Shown: positions 8,937 through 18,315 of the stretch, piece after piece
Position numbering within the stretch: the stretch's first letter is position 1
Layout: every line of letters begins with the position of its first letter
Origin: Prochloron sp. SulCav_FS08_3_32_3330
GTDB taxonomy: Bacteria; Cyanobacteriota; Cyanobacteriia; Cyanobacteriales; DYNF01
Direction of reading: 5' to 3'
Length of the DNA stretch: 61,986 nucleotides
Assembly: GCA_020721205.1 (NCBI GenBank)
Contig: DYNF01000005.1
Location: forward strand, 11,480 to 73,465
The notes under the pieces: model-generated
What the model saw: the letters and a program-made list of their open reading frames with translations, nothing else
What the model was told of the DNA's origin: nothing
The model's database searches: none
Position numbers and translations under genes: made by a program

Positions 8937-9108
8937 TTTTTTACTCCTAAATTAATTTGTTATTAAAAGTAAGAAAAGTAGATTGCTTGTTACAAACATT
9001 ACTTATTTTTCTATAATAGAATATAATAAACAATATGTAAATATAAAAAAATCAAAATTTATGAAAAAATTAGATCAAAATTTAACAATTTAAGTTGCTT
9101 TAGCTTTT

Positions 9109-9262
9109 GGGTAGCAACGGGTTAAAACCCGTTGCTACCCAAACAAAACCCGTCTTTACGGGTTTTTAGGTTAAACATTAACTAATATTTAATCAGAAAA
9201 TCTGCGAAGGCAGGTTTTGTTTATATAGCAAGGGGTTTAAACTCCTTATCTCCCGACTTTGA
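9109..9262 (+). repeat. Family A multi-hairpin element
   Basis: It contains the ordered family A parts: the GTAGCAACGGG/CCCGTTGCTAC hairpin, the ACCCGTCTTTACGGGT hairpin, the AT-rich core TTAACTAATATTTAAT, a hairpin around GAAGGCAGGTTTTG and a decayed terminal hairpin. It fills most of the 386-bp gap before the phosphonopyruvate decarboxylase gene. The outer GTGTTTTCATT ends are not recognisable here. Confidence 0.85.
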
Positions 9263-9322
9263 AAATTTGCCCCCCGATAATTTATAATAAAATATAATCC
9301 AATAATTTATTTTTAATTAAAT

Positions 9323-10465
9323 ATGATCCAAGCTCAACAATTCGTAGAAATAGCTAGAAAAAAAGGTTTTGAATATTATGCAGGAGTACCCTGTTCTTTT
9401 TTAACTCCTTTTATTAATTATGTTATTAATGATGAAAATTTAACCTATATTTCTTCTGCTAATGAAGGAGATGCTTTAGCAACAATTTGCGGGTTAAATA
9501 TTGGCGGTAAAAAAGGCATTGTTATGATGCAAAATTCTGGTTTAGGTAATGCGATTAATCCTTTAACTTCCCTTGCTTATACTTTTCGTATTCCTTTTAT
9601 TTTAATTACTACTTTACGAGGTGAGCCAAATTTAAAAGATGAACCTCAACATGAATTAATGGGACAAATTACGGAAAAAATGTTAGATTTAATGAATATT
9701 CCTTGGCAATATTTTCCGAATGAAGCATCAGAAATTCCCTTACTTTTAGATCAAATTGAAACTTATTTTAATCAAGAAAGTCGCCCTTATGCTTTAGTTA
9801 TGCGCAAAGGCACTGTCGCCCCCGTAACTCTCGAAAAACAAAGCATCCCTATCCCTCAATTTGAGTCAAAACCTGTTCAATCTTTTTTTCAGGTCAAAAA
9901 TGACCTACACCCTCGTCAAGAAGCCTTAGAGCGTGTTATAAGCCTCACTGATGAAATAAAAACAGTGGTTATCGGGACAACAGGTTTTACCGGACGAGAA
10001 TTATTTGCGATCGCCGATCGCCCGAATCACCTTTATCTAGTGGGATCCATGGGCTGTGCGTCGTCTTTGGGCTTAGGCTTAAGTTTAGCACGTCCTGATT
10101 TAAAAATAATAGTAATTGATGGAGATGGGGCAGGATTGATGAGAATGGGCAATTTTGCCACGATTGGCACTTATGGAAAAGGCAATTTTTATCACTTACT
10201 TTTAGATAATTCTGTACACGATTCTACAGGCGCTCAAGCCACAGTTTCAAAAAGAGTTTCTTTTGCAAAAATTGCTCAAAGTTGTGGTTATGAAATAGCC
10301 TTAGAAGGTAACAGTTTAGAATTAATTAATACTTTATTAAATATTAAAAGTGAAGGAGTAAAATTTGGACATTTAAGAATAAAAGCAGGTACGAATAAAA
10401 ATTTACCTCGTCCCAATTTAACTCCTGAACAAGTATTAAAAAGATTGATTAAACATATTAATTAA
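9323..10465 (+). CDS. aepY: Phosphonopyruvate decarboxylase
   Basis: A thiamine diphosphate enzyme converting 3-phosphonopyruvate to phosphonoacetaldehyde and CO2, the step that pulls phosphonate biosynthesis forward. Residues 1-170 form the pyrimidine-binding domain, with NEGDALATICGLNIGGKKG and the characteristic MQNSGLGNAINPLTSL. The C-terminal domain holds the cofactor motif DGDGAGLMRMGN (about 269-280) and LLLDNSVHDSTG. At 380 residues it has the family length. Sulfopyruvate decarboxylase is related, but the phnW-like gene 0.9 kb downstream favours phosphonopyruvate. PEP mutase, which makes the substrate, is not in this window. Confidence 0.9.
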   Translation: MIQAQQFVEIARKKGFEYYAGVPCSFLTPFINYVINDENLTYISSANEGDALATICGLNIGGKKGIVMMQNSGLGNAINPLTSLAYTFRIPFILITTLRGEPNLKDEPQHELMGQITEKMLDLMNIPWQYFPNEASEIPLLLDQIETYFNQESRPYALVMRKGTVAPVTLEKQSIPIPQFESKPVQSFFQVKNDLHPRQEALERVISLTDEIKTVVIGTTGFTGRELFAIADRPNHLYLVGSMGCASSLGLGLSLARPDLKIIVIDGDGAGLMRMGNFATIGTYGKGNFYHLLLDNSVHDSTGAQATVSKRVSFAKIAQSCGYEIALEGNSLELINTLLNIKSEGVKFGHLRIKAGTNKNLPRPNLTPEQVLKRLIKHIN

Positions 10466-10509
10466 ATTTCTAAAAAAAAAACTTTGTTTGAATAACTTAA
10501 CAAAAAAAA

Positions 10510-10899
10510 GTGAATAAAAATGATCTGATTTTTGAATTACAAAAAGCAGGAATTAAACATAATCCTGAAAACATTTTACGCATTGAAAAACTATCAGATA
10601 ATAGAATAGTTTTTTTAGAAATTGGCAATCTAAAATCTGGTTTTACTCATATTATTAATAATCATCAAGAGGATTTTCTTAATAGAGGAATTGAGATAAA
10701 TGAACTGACCGATGCGATTATGACTGCTATTACTCAAGGTACAATAATCGGGATTCAAGGTAATAATAGAAATATCTATGAATTTAATTTTAAAGGCATA
10801 ATTCAATATATTTCTGTTAATATAAGTAATAATGGATATATTGTGGGAGCAAATCCCACTCCTCGTAAATTAATTATACGTTTTACTCAAGGAATTTAA
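10510..10899 (+). CDS. Nuclease-toxin-like domain protein (BECR-type), stand-alone
   Basis: A 129-residue protein that reads like a C-terminal domain of polymorphic or contact-dependent toxins. The core is LEIGNLKSGFTHIINNHQEDF (His47, His52, Glu54), followed by GTIIGIQGNNRNIYEFNFKG and ISNNGYIVGANP. This pattern fits the barnase/EndoU/colicin E5-D/RelE-like nuclease families. It has no signal peptide, delivery domain or repeats. The start is a GTG with a weak ribosome site. The stop lies 2 bp before the next gene, which looks like an immunity protein. The pair may be a toxin-antitoxin module or a stranded toxin tip. The family call comes from motif memory, not a search. Confidence 0.6.
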   Translation: MNKNDLIFELQKAGIKHNPENILRIEKLSDNRIVFLEIGNLKSGFTHIINNHQEDFLNRGIEINELTDAIMTAITQGTIIGIQGNNRNIYEFNFKGIIQYISVNISNNGYIVGANPTPRKLIIRFTQGI

Positions 10900-10901
10900 T
10901 T

Positions 10902-11246
10902 ATGTTAAAAAGAATTAAATTAATGCCTGATTATGACTGTTTTCCTCTTTGGGAAATGGATGATATTGGAGAAATTAATCCCAATGAATTACCTTTAAGT
11001 CAAGAAACAATTAATCGTTTAATGAAATGGAAAAAAATCTATGATAAACTTTTAAATGTTAAGGATCCAGCCTCATCAGATTTTGTTAATGAAGATGAGA
11101 GAATTGCTTTTGAAAAAGAAGGAATTTATTTATGGAAACAATTACAAAAAGAACTAGAAAATCAGTATAAAGTTTATTATAGAAGTGAATTACAAAATAA
11201 ACTTTTAAGGGATTTTTCTGAAATTAAAGAAGTTATTTGTGTATAA
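10902..11246 (+). CDS. Immunity/antitoxin-like protein paired with the upstream toxin-like gene
   Basis: An acidic, soluble 114-residue protein starting LKRIKLMPDYDCFPLWE, followed by DDIGEINPNELPLSQETINRLMKW. I associate this layout with small proteins encoded right after toxin nuclease domains in bacteria. Here it begins 2 bp after the BECR-like gene, so translation is probably coupled. Its role would be to bind and block the nuclease. No catalytic motif is visible. The call rests on gene order and general resemblance. Confidence 0.6.
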   Translation: MLKRIKLMPDYDCFPLWEMDDIGEINPNELPLSQETINRLMKWKKIYDKLLNVKDPASSDFVNEDERIAFEKEGIYLWKQLQKELENQYKVYYRSELQNKLLRDFSEIKEVICV

Positions 11247-11338
11247 ATTCTTATATAAATTATTGGTAATTTTTACAGTAATTTGATATATTAATTATAG
11301 CATAAATTAATTATTGATAATCAAAGGAGATTAAATTT

Positions 11339-12412
11339 GTGATTTTACTTAATCCGGGTCCTGTAACTTTAAGTCAGCGTGTCAGAAATGCCCTTTTAAA
11401 ACCTGATTTATGTCATCGAGAAATTGAGTTTTTTCAATTACAAAATAATATTAGGGAAAAATTACTTAATATTTATGATCTTAATCCTAATAAATATGCT
11501 TCTATTTTATTAACGGGATCCGGTACTTCTGCGATGGAAGCAATGCTTAGTAGTTTAATCCCTAATCAGGGTAAATTATTAGTAATTGAAAACGGAGTTT
11601 ATGGGGAAAGATTATCAAAAATTGCCCAAATTTATGGTTTAAATTATTTACCTTTTCATTTACAATGGGGAGAAAAAATTGATTTACATTGTTTAGAACT
11701 TTGTTTTAAAAAACATCAAGATTTAACTCATTTGGCAATAGTTCATCATGAAACAACTACAGGTAGATTAAACGATTTAAAAGCAATTTCTGACCTATGT
11801 AAACCCTATAATATTCAGTTATTAATAGATGGAGTTAGTAGTTTTGGGGCGGAAGATTTAGACTTTGAAAATTGGGGTATTATTGCTTGTGCGGCTACGG
11901 CGAATAAATGTTTACATAGTATTCCGGGAACTGCTTTTGTGATCGTAGAAAGGGAAGCTTTAAAAGTTAATTTAACTCCCCGTACTTTATATTTAGATTT
12001 AAAAACTTATTGCGAAAAACAAGACCAAGGAGAAACTCCTTTTACTCAATCTGTTCAATCTTTTTATGCTTTAGAAACGGCTTTATTAGAGTTAGAAGAA
12101 ATGGGTGGTTATTTAGCAAGAAAAAATCAATATCAAATGTTAATGAATTATGTTAGAAATGAATTAATTAAGTTAGGGATAAAACCTTTACTTTCTGAAG
12201 GGGAATCTTCTATTGTTTTAAATAGTTTTTATTTACCCAAAAATGTTACTTATGATCAATTACATGATCATTTAAAAACCAATGGTTTTATTATTTATGC
12301 TGGTCAAGGGGAACTAGCAAAATCAATTTTTCGGATTTCAATTATGGGAGATATTTCTTTAAAAGATCTGGAAAATTTAGTTGATTTATTTAAAGAAATA
12401 TTAATAAATTAA
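11339..12412 (+). CDS. phnW: 2-aminoethylphosphonate-pyruvate transaminase-like enzyme
   Basis: A class V fold-type I PLP aminotransferase of 357 residues. The N-terminus ILLNPGPVTLSQRVRNALLKPDLCHRE is diagnostic of the PhnW/AGXT group; LLTGSGTSAMEAML binds phosphate; LLIDGVSSFGAEDLDF supplies the aspartate that pairs with the PLP ring nitrogen; CAATANKCLHSIPG contains the Schiff-base lysine. In the biosynthetic direction it would aminate phosphonoacetaldehyde, the product of the enzyme at 9323, to 2-aminoethylphosphonate. The start is a GTG behind an AAAGGAG site. Catabolic use is possible in the family, but no phosphonatase gene is nearby and the decarboxylase argues for synthesis. Confidence 0.87.
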   Translation: MILLNPGPVTLSQRVRNALLKPDLCHREIEFFQLQNNIREKLLNIYDLNPNKYASILLTGSGTSAMEAMLSSLIPNQGKLLVIENGVYGERLSKIAQIYGLNYLPFHLQWGEKIDLHCLELCFKKHQDLTHLAIVHHETTTGRLNDLKAISDLCKPYNIQLLIDGVSSFGAEDLDFENWGIIACAATANKCLHSIPGTAFVIVEREALKVNLTPRTLYLDLKTYCEKQDQGETPFTQSVQSFYALETALLELEEMGGYLARKNQYQMLMNYVRNELIKLGIKPLLSEGESSIVLNSFYLPKNVTYDQLHDHLKTNGFIIYAGQGELAKSIFRISIMGDISLKDLENLVDLFKEILIN

Positions 12413-12414
12413 AT

Positions 12415-12660
12415 GTTCGTTGTTGGGCTGAAGCATAGGGCGTTTTCATTCTTTTTTTTCAACGGGTTAAAACCCGTTGCTACCCAAACAAAACCCGTGA
12501 AGACGGGTTTTAGGATTAAATATTAACTAATATTAAAAAATTAAACCTGCGAAGGCAGGTTTTGTTTATGTAGCAAGGGGTTTCAACCCTTTGCTTCCCG
12601 ATAATGAAAACACCATGCTTTAGCACCACTAATTTTAGCGCTAAAGCGCAACAACGAACC
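12415..12660. repeat. Family B palindrome split by a family A insertion
   Basis: The left half GTTCGTTGTTGGGCTGAAGCAT (12415-12436) and the right half from ATGCTTTAGCACC to CGCAACAACGAACC (12615-12660) together make a normal family B element. A family A element (12437-12614) separates them. AT is present at both junctions and may be a 2-bp target duplication. Confidence 0.8.
12437..12614 (+). repeat. Family A multi-hairpin element, near full length (178 bp)
   Basis: Complete part order: outer end AGGGCGTTTTCATTC, T-run, AACGGGTTAAAACCCGTT hairpin, GCTACCCAAACAAAACCCGTGAAG/ACGGGTTTT hairpin, core TATTAACTAATATTA, CCTGCGAAGGCAGG hairpin, a hairpin around AAGGGGTTTCAACCCTTTGC and outer end AATGAAAACACC. 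The outer ends are inverted repeats of each other, as in a MITE. No open frame is present. Confidence 0.9.
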
Positions 12661-12670
12661 TTAAATAAGA

Positions 12671-14497
12671 TTAAATTTCTTCAATTCTTTGACATTTTTC
12701 TAATGCAATTTTTAATGTTTCTAAATGAATCGGTTTAGTAATATAATCATCCATTCCTACTTCTAAACATCGTTGATGATCCTCCTGTGTAGTATTCGCT
12801 GTTATGGCAATAATACGAGGACGTTGACGAGATGAAAATAAATGACGAATCTGCTGTGTGGCTTCTATACCATCCATTTCCGGCATTTGGATATCCATTA
12901 AAATAACATCATAAGATTGACGAGATAAAGCCTCTAAAACCTCTAAACCATTTTTTACCACATCGGCATGATAACCTAAGCGTTTTAAGATTAATAAAGC
13001 AACTTTTTGATTAGTATTATTATCTTCTGCTAATAAAATTCTTAAAGGTTTTTGTTCTATTTTTTCTAAAAAAGATTGATTATTATTTAATAATTTTGAA
13101 GGTTTTTCTGAATTATTTTTAACTTCCGTAGTAATAATCGTAAAATAAAAAGTTGAACCTATATTTTCTTGACTTTCTAACCAGATTTCTCCCCCCATTA
13201 AATCACAAAGACGTTGACAAATAGCTAAACCTAAACCAGTGCCTCCATATTTTCTCGTAGTAGAAGAATCTATTTGACTAAAGGGTTTAAATAATTTTTC
13301 TTGACAATCTTCGGAAATTCCAATACCTGTATCTTTCACAGCAAATTTAATTTTATAAATATTATCATCTTCTAATTCACTATCAACAGAAACTTTAATT
13401 TCTCCTGTGTCTGTAAATTTAATCGCATTATTTAAAAGATGTACTAAAATTTGATGAAGACGAGGGCTATCTCCCCTAATAATATTAGGCGTTTCTGGAG
13501 AGATAAAATAAGTTAATTTTAAATTTTTAGCTTGGGCAGTTTTGGCGATTAAATTAATAATAGTTTCTAAAGTTTTACTTAAATTAAAAGGATATTCTTC
13601 TAATTTTATTTGCCCTGATTCAATCTTAGAAAAATCAAGGATTTCATTAATTATACTTAATAATTCTTCATTACATTTACGAATTGTTTGAGTAAATTCC
13701 CTTTGTTCATTGGTTAATTTTGTATCTAATAATAATCCTGTCATGCCCATAATACCATTCATCGGAGTACGAATTTCATGACTGATTGTACTTAAAAATT
13801 CGCTTTTAATTTGATTTGCTTTTTCGGCATTTAATTTTGCTTTTTCTAGGGCATTTTGAGTATTTTTAAGTTGAGTTATATCAAAACGAATTGCTATATA
13901 TTGAAAAGGTTTTTCTGTCTCATCTAAAAAAGGAAAAATTGTTGTCGCCATCCAATAACAAGTTCCATCTTTGGCTTTATTTTTTACTTCTCCTTTCCAA
14001 GTTTTTCCGTTAGAAATAGTTTTCCATAATTCTTCAAAAAATTCCGGGGGATGATAATTTGATTTTATAATTTTATGGGTTTTTCCAATTAATTCTTCCC
14101 TTGAATATTGAGAAATTTCACAAAATTTATCATTCACATAAGTAATAATTCCATTCTTATCTGTAATTGCTACAATTGCGGATTCATCTAATACATATTT
14201 TTGAAATTCTAGTTGTCTGATAATTTCAGAAGAATTGTCAGTTTGAGGTTCTTTTTTTAGGGCAATATTTTTAATATTATTTTGTTTAAATTTAAGGTAA
14301 AATATGATGATAAAAATAAGCCAAGATAACAACAAAATAAGCCATAAAATCTGATTATTTTTATGGGCTTGATCTATAATATTTTGGATATTTTGATTAG
14401 TTTGAGATAATAAACTTTGTGGATACACTAAACTAAGAATTAAGATACCTAGTCCTATTATAAAAAAATAAAGATTAAATTTAATTAATTTATTCAT
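12671..14497 (-). CDS. Hybrid sensor histidine kinase/response regulator with PAS domain
   Basis: A 608-residue inner-membrane signalling protein. Two membrane helices (about 9-27 and 51-69) enclose a short periplasmic segment of about 25 residues, so the signal is probably sensed by the PAS domain (about 95-215: DESAIVAITDKNGIITYVND). The phosphoacceptor box is STISHEIRTPMNG (about 236-248). The ATPase N and G boxes are at LLNNAIKF and GTGLGLAIC. The receiver domain (about 487-603) starts ILLAEDN and has the phosphorylated aspartate in VILMDIQMPEMDG. It is complete. No regulator gene is adjacent, so an Hpt protein elsewhere is the likely partner. Confidence 0.93.
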   Translation of the reverse strand: MNKLIKFNLYFFIIGLGILILSLVYPQSLLSQTNQNIQNIIDQAHKNNQILWLILLLSWLIFIIIFYLKFKQNNIKNIALKKEPQTDNSSEIIRQLEFQKYVLDESAIVAITDKNGIITYVNDKFCEISQYSREELIGKTHKIIKSNYHPPEFFEELWKTISNGKTWKGEVKNKAKDGTCYWMATTIFPFLDETEKPFQYIAIRFDITQLKNTQNALEKAKLNAEKANQIKSEFLSTISHEIRTPMNGIMGMTGLLLDTKLTNEQREFTQTIRKCNEELLSIINEILDFSKIESGQIKLEEYPFNLSKTLETIINLIAKTAQAKNLKLTYFISPETPNIIRGDSPRLHQILVHLLNNAIKFTDTGEIKVSVDSELEDDNIYKIKFAVKDTGIGISEDCQEKLFKPFSQIDSSTTRKYGGTGLGLAICQRLCDLMGGEIWLESQENIGSTFYFTIITTEVKNNSEKPSKLLNNNQSFLEKIEQKPLRILLAEDNNTNQKVALLILKRLGYHADVVKNGLEVLEALSRQSYDVILMDIQMPEMDGIEATQQIRHLFSSRQRPRIIAITANTTQEDHQRCLEVGMDDYITKPIHLETLKIALEKCQRIEEI

Positions 14498-14523
14498 TAA
14501 TAATTAACAAAAAATAAGTATAT

Positions 14524-14799
14524 TCAAGGACCGGAAAAAACAGCGTCTTCAATATCTTGACGACTTAAAGAATATTGAAAAGCTCGATTAATCTTACTAC
14601 TACTGTCACCAGCTTTAACATAAGAAACGGTAAGTTTTTCACTTTCTAAAGAAATTTCTGCTTTCCAATCTATTTTTTCAATATGCCAACAATGACGTTC
14701 TTTTTGATCTTGTTGACAACCTAAATTTTTTAACCATTGTTCAATTGAGGAAAGGGGATGATTATATAAAGGAGTATTAGCTGGAGGTAAATAAATCAT
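14524..14799 (-). CDS. DUF3143 domain protein
   Basis: A 91-residue protein of the DUF3143 type found in cyanobacteria: LPPANTPLYNHPLSSIEQWLKNLGCQQD, then CWHIEKIDWKAEISLESEKLTVSYV, ending with the DIEDAVFSGP tail. Function is unknown. It lies 78 bp downstream of the J-domain gene on the same strand, a neighbourhood I recall as recurrent, which suggests the two products work together. The gap contains a short AATAAGT repeat. Confidence 0.85.
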   Translation of the reverse strand: MIYLPPANTPLYNHPLSSIEQWLKNLGCQQDQKERHCWHIEKIDWKAEISLESEKLTVSYVKAGDSSSKINRAFQYSLSRQDIEDAVFSGP

Positions 14800-14877
14800 A
14801 ATTTAATTAATAAGTAATAAGTAATAAGTAATAACTGTAAATATTTAGGAACTGATTAAATAACTAATTACTGATAG

Positions 14878-15333
14878 CTATAAGGAGGTATTTTGACGTA
14901 AAAAATCTACTAAAAATACTAATAATAAACAGCCAATAACGGTAACAGTTAACATAAATAGAGCGAAAATTTCTCCCGAGGATAAGGGGCGATCACTCGA
15001 ATCAAGATAAGCCGATCGGGAATAATCAAAAGGAATTTCTCTCGGAGTTTCTGAATGAGATTGCATTACTTTAACACGATTATAACTAATTTGATCGTCA
15101 TATATTTGGCGCAAATGAGGTTGACTAAGAGTCGCATAAGCAGTATTTAATTTTTGAAATTTAGCTGTGGCTATTTTCGGGGGTAATTTAGTGGTATCAG
15201 GATGATATAATTTACTTAATTTACGATAGCTTTGTCTAATTTCGATCATTGAGGAAGCAGGATGAATCCCTAAAATCTCATAATGATTTGCTTCAGGGTC
15301 TAAAAATTCGGTTTGTAATTGATTTTTGTTCAT
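14878..15333 (-). CDS. J-domain (DnaJ-like) protein with C-terminal membrane anchor
   Basis: I chose the ATG at 15333 ([23 protein letters not shown]) over the one at 15363 because the ten extra residues are hydrophobic leader and the J-domain starts right after the chosen start. The J-domain (about 16-82) has helix [16 protein letters not shown] with the HPD motif needed to stimulate Hsp70 ATPase. It lacks the Gly/Phe, zinc-finger and substrate domains of DnaJ. The C-terminus ([20 protein letters not shown]) is one membrane helix, so it probably recruits DnaK to a membrane. Confidence 0.88.
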   Translation of the reverse strand: MNKNQLQTEFLDPEANHYEILGIHPASSMIEIRQSYRKLSKLYHPDTTKLPPKIATAKFQKLNTAYATLSQPHLRQIYDDQISYNRVKVMQSHSETPREIPFDYSRSAYLDSSDRPLSSGEIFALFMLTVTVIGCLLLVFLVDFLRQNTSL

Positions 15334-15466
15334 AAACAAAAGGATTTTTAAAGATTCAATCAAAATAAATTTGGCGATCGCGCTGGCGCGGCACTGCGTG
15401 ATCGCAACTAAATGTAATAAGATAATATGTTACTGTAACCGGATTATTGAATTATTACGAAAAAAT

Positions 15467-17380
15467 ATGGTGACAACACAGAACACTCAAACCGAGAAAA
15501 AATCCAAATTTGAAGGGATTAAAGAAAGAAGCAATAACCTAAGAGAACCTGTCGCTACAGAACTTCTCAATGATTTAGCTTATTTTAGCGAAGATGGTAT
15601 CCAAATTTTAAAGTTTCATGGCTCTTATCAACAGGATAACCGAGATAATCGGGTTAAAGGTCAAGAAAAAGACTATTCGATGATGTTGCGTAGTCGTAGT
15701 CCGGGCGGTTTTATTCCCCCTGAGTTATATTTAACTCTTGATCAGCTTTCCGATGAATACGGAAACCATACCCTGCGCACTACTACCCGTCAAGCTTTTC
15801 AGTTACACGGTATTTATAAGCAAAATCTGAAAACGGCGATCGCAGCGATCGTTAAAAGTATGGGAAGCACTTTAGGCGCTTGTGGTGATCTTAATCGTAA
15901 TGTAATGACACCTCCTACTCCTTTTAAAAATCGCCCGGAATATGAATATGCTTGGGAATATGCTAATAATATCGCCGATCTTTTAGCACCCCAAACAGGT
16001 GCATATTATGAGATTTGGTTAGATGGGGAAAAATTTATTAGTGCGGAGGAAGCGCCGGAAGTTAAAGAAGCCCGAAATCGTAATCAAAATGGGGTAAATT
16101 TAGAACATCCGGTAGAACCGATTTATGGTGATCATTATATGCCCCGTAAGTTTAAATGTAGTGTAACTGTACCCGGTGATAACTCTATTGATATTTATAC
16201 CCATGATCTAAGTTTAGTGGTGATTACCAATAAAAAAGGAGAGTTACAGGGCTTTAATATCCTTGCCGGAGGCGGGATGGGACGCACTCACCGCAAAGAA
16301 GACACTTTCCCCCGTGTTGCTGATGAAATAGGCTATGTCGGGAAAGATCATATCTATGATCTCGTTAAAGCGATTGTGGCTACTCAACGAGATTACGGCG
16401 ATCGGGTAAAACGTCCCCACGCGCGCATGAAATATTTAATTAATGATTGGGGAGTGGAAAAATTTAAGGCAAAAGTAGAGGAATATTTTGGTAAAAAAAT
16501 CGCCTCTTTTAAAAAGCTTCCTAAATGGAAAAATCAAGACTTTTTAGGCTGGAATGATCAAGGAGATGAAAAACTCTTTTTCGGTTTAAATATTGAAAAT
16601 GGACGAGTTAAAGATGAGGGAGATTTTCGTCTGAAAACTGCTTTAAAAGAGGTAGTTAGTAAATTTAATTTACCGATGCGAGTAACAGCAAATCAAAATG
16701 TGGTTTTGTATGATATTAACCCCGAAAATAAAGGGGAAATTGAGGAAATTTTCCAAAATAACGGTATTATTACTAACCCGAATAACCTCGAAAAATTAAC
16801 CCGTTATTCTATGGCTTGTCCCGCTTTACCTACTTGCGGTTTAGCTGTTACTGAGTCTGAAAGGGTATTGCCTTCGATTAACCAACGGATACGGGCATTA
16901 TTAGACAGTTTAGGCATGAAAAATGATCATTTTGTCATTCGGATGACCGGATGTCCTAATGGCTGTGCTAGACCTTATATGGCTGAACTTGGTTTTGTGG
17001 GGACTTCTCCTGAAACTTATCAAATCTGGTTGGGTGGTACACCTAATCAAACTCAATTGGCTCAAACCTACCTTGAAAGTTTACCCATTGACCAGTTAGA
17101 GGCGTTTTTAGAACCGCTTTTAGTGTTTTTTAAAGCGCACCGTCAAAAACGGGAAAGCTTCGGAGAATACTGTTCTCGTGTGGGTTTTGATGCCCTTCGA
17201 GAATTTGCTGAAAGTTACGAGTTAGGTAGTTATCATGCTTCTAAAGGGGGTCAAGGGCGAAAAATTCGTCATCGGATCGGTATTCATGATGAGCTTTATA
17301 CTCGTTTAAAAGCTAAGGCTGAGGAAACGGGTAAAACGATGACTGAAGTTATGTCGTCAGCTTTAGAAACTTATTTGTAA
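15467..17380 (+). CDS. sir: Ferredoxin-sulfite reductase
   Basis: Reduces sulfite to sulfide with six electrons from ferredoxin, using siroheme coupled to a [4Fe-4S] cluster in the assimilatory sulfate pathway. The ATG at 15467 gives 637 residues, the usual length; the frame is open further upstream, but that part is not protein-like. Landmarks are [17 protein letters not shown], the siroheme-binding arginines around [12 protein letters not shown] and GACGDLNRN, and the cluster cysteines in [14 protein letters not shown] (about 451 and 457) and [10 protein letters not shown] (about 496 and 500). The C-terminal [19 protein letters not shown] is family-typical. It is divergent from the J-domain gene. 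Confidence 0.97.
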   Translation: MVTTQNTQTEKKSKFEGIKERSNNLREPVATELLNDLAYFSEDGIQILKFHGSYQQDNRDNRVKGQEKDYSMMLRSRSPGGFIPPELYLTLDQLSDEYGNHTLRTTTRQAFQLHGIYKQNLKTAIAAIVKSMGSTLGACGDLNRNVMTPPTPFKNRPEYEYAWEYANNIADLLAPQTGAYYEIWLDGEKFISAEEAPEVKEARNRNQNGVNLEHPVEPIYGDHYMPRKFKCSVTVPGDNSIDIYTHDLSLVVITNKKGELQGFNILAGGGMGRTHRKEDTFPRVADEIGYVGKDHIYDLVKAIVATQRDYGDRVKRPHARMKYLINDWGVEKFKAKVEEYFGKKIASFKKLPKWKNQDFLGWNDQGDEKLFFGLNIENGRVKDEGDFRLKTALKEVVSKFNLPMRVTANQNVVLYDINPENKGEIEEIFQNNGIITNPNNLEKLTRYSMACPALPTCGLAVTESERVLPSINQRIRALLDSLGMKNDHFVIRMTGCPNGCARPYMAELGFVGTSPETYQIWLGGTPNQTQLAQTYLESLPIDQLEAFLEPLLVFFKAHRQKRESFGEYCSRVGFDALREFAESYELGSYHASKGGQGRKIRHRIGIHDELYTRLKAKAEETGKTMTEVMSSALETYL

Positions 17381-17390
17381 TTGATTTTTG

Positions 17391-17411
17391 TCACAGGCAT
17401 CTTGCCTGTGA
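17391..17411 (+). terminator. Short hairpin after sir
   Basis: TCACAGGCA (17391-17399) and TGCCTGTGA (17403-17411) pair perfectly around a 3-nt loop, 10 bp after the sir stop, followed by ATTTAATATTTATT. This is a probable intrinsic terminator, although the T-run is interrupted. Confidence 0.6.
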
Positions 17412-17441
17412 TTTAATATTTATTAATAATAATTTATTTTT

Positions 17442-18146
17442 ATGAAATGGGAAATTATTGCCCATCGAGGATCCTCAGCGATCGCACCGGAAAATACTTT
17501 AGTAGCATTTAAAAAAGCGATCGAAAATGGAGCAACGGGGGTAGAATTTGATTTACAATTATCCTGTGACTATCACTTTGTAATTATTCATGATTCTACG
17601 GTAGATCGCATTAGTAAAACACAGGGAAAAGTAGCAGAATTAACTTTAAAAGAGTTAAAAAAATTAGATGTAGGCTCATGGTTTAATCCAAAATTTAAAG
17701 GAGAAAAAATCCCTACTTTAACCGAAGTTTTAGACTTATTTGCTAACAGTATTTTAACTTTATATATTGAAGTTAAAGAATGTGATTATTGGCGGGATCA
17801 AGATATTAATAATTTACTTAAATTATTAGCAAAATATCAAAAGCAAATTTATCTAATTTCTTTTGATCATCAATTTTTAAATCGAGTTAGACAACAATCT
17901 TCATTAATTAAAATTGGTTATAATGTGAAAAATGAAGCGGATTATTTACAGGCTTTAGAATTAGCAAAAATTAATAAAATTAATTGTATTTCTAGTGAAT
18001 ATCATTTATTATTAAACAAGCCTTTTTTAATTAAAAAAGCTCATGATTATGACTTAAAAGTATTAGCATGGACAGTAGATAATCTTGAAGAAATTAATCA
18101 ATTAAAACAATTAAATATTCAAGGTATTATGACCAATATAAAATAG
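17442..18146 (+). CDS. Glycerophosphodiester phosphodiesterase (GDPD family)
   Basis: A 234-residue cytosolic TIM-barrel enzyme that hydrolyses glycerophosphodiesters to glycerol-3-phosphate and an alcohol. The catalytic set is visible: IIAHRGSSAIAPENTLVAF (His7, Arg8, Glu17), GVEFDLQ (metal ligands Glu38 and Asp40) and VIIHDSTVDR (His52, Asp53). SFDHQFLNRV and the final WTVDN-LNIQGIMTN are typical of UgpQ-like members. There is no signal peptide, unlike periplasmic GlpQ. It lies 60 bp after sir on the same strand, with the hairpin at 17391 between them. Confidence 0.92.
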   Translation: MKWEIIAHRGSSAIAPENTLVAFKKAIENGATGVEFDLQLSCDYHFVIIHDSTVDRISKTQGKVAELTLKELKKLDVGSWFNPKFKGEKIPTLTEVLDLFANSILTLYIEVKECDYWRDQDINNLLKLLAKYQKQIYLISFDHQFLNRVRQQSSLIKIGYNVKNEADYLQALELAKINKINCISSEYHLLLNKPFLIKKAHDYDLKVLAWTVDNLEEINQLKQLNIQGIMTNIK

Positions 18147-18147
18147 A

Positions 18148-18305
18148 AGCAACGGGTTGAAACCCGTTGCTATATAAGCAAAACCCGTAAAGACGGGTTT
18201 TAGGATTAAATATTAACTAATATTAAAAAAATCAAACCTGCGTAGGCAGGTTTTGTTTATGTAGCAACGGGTTTCAACCCGTTGCCTCCCTTTGAAAACA
18301 CCCTG
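18148..18305 (+). repeat. Family A multi-hairpin element, first of a tandem pair
   Basis: It contains the AAGCAACGGGTTGAAACCCGTTGC hairpin region, the ACCCGTAAAGACGGGT hairpin, the TATTAACTAATATTA core, a CCTGCGTAGGCAGG hairpin, a CAACGGGTTTCAACCCGTTG hairpin and the outer end GAAAACACCCTGC. It runs almost directly into a second copy. Confidence 0.9.
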
Positions 18306-18315
18306 CCCTCTGTAG

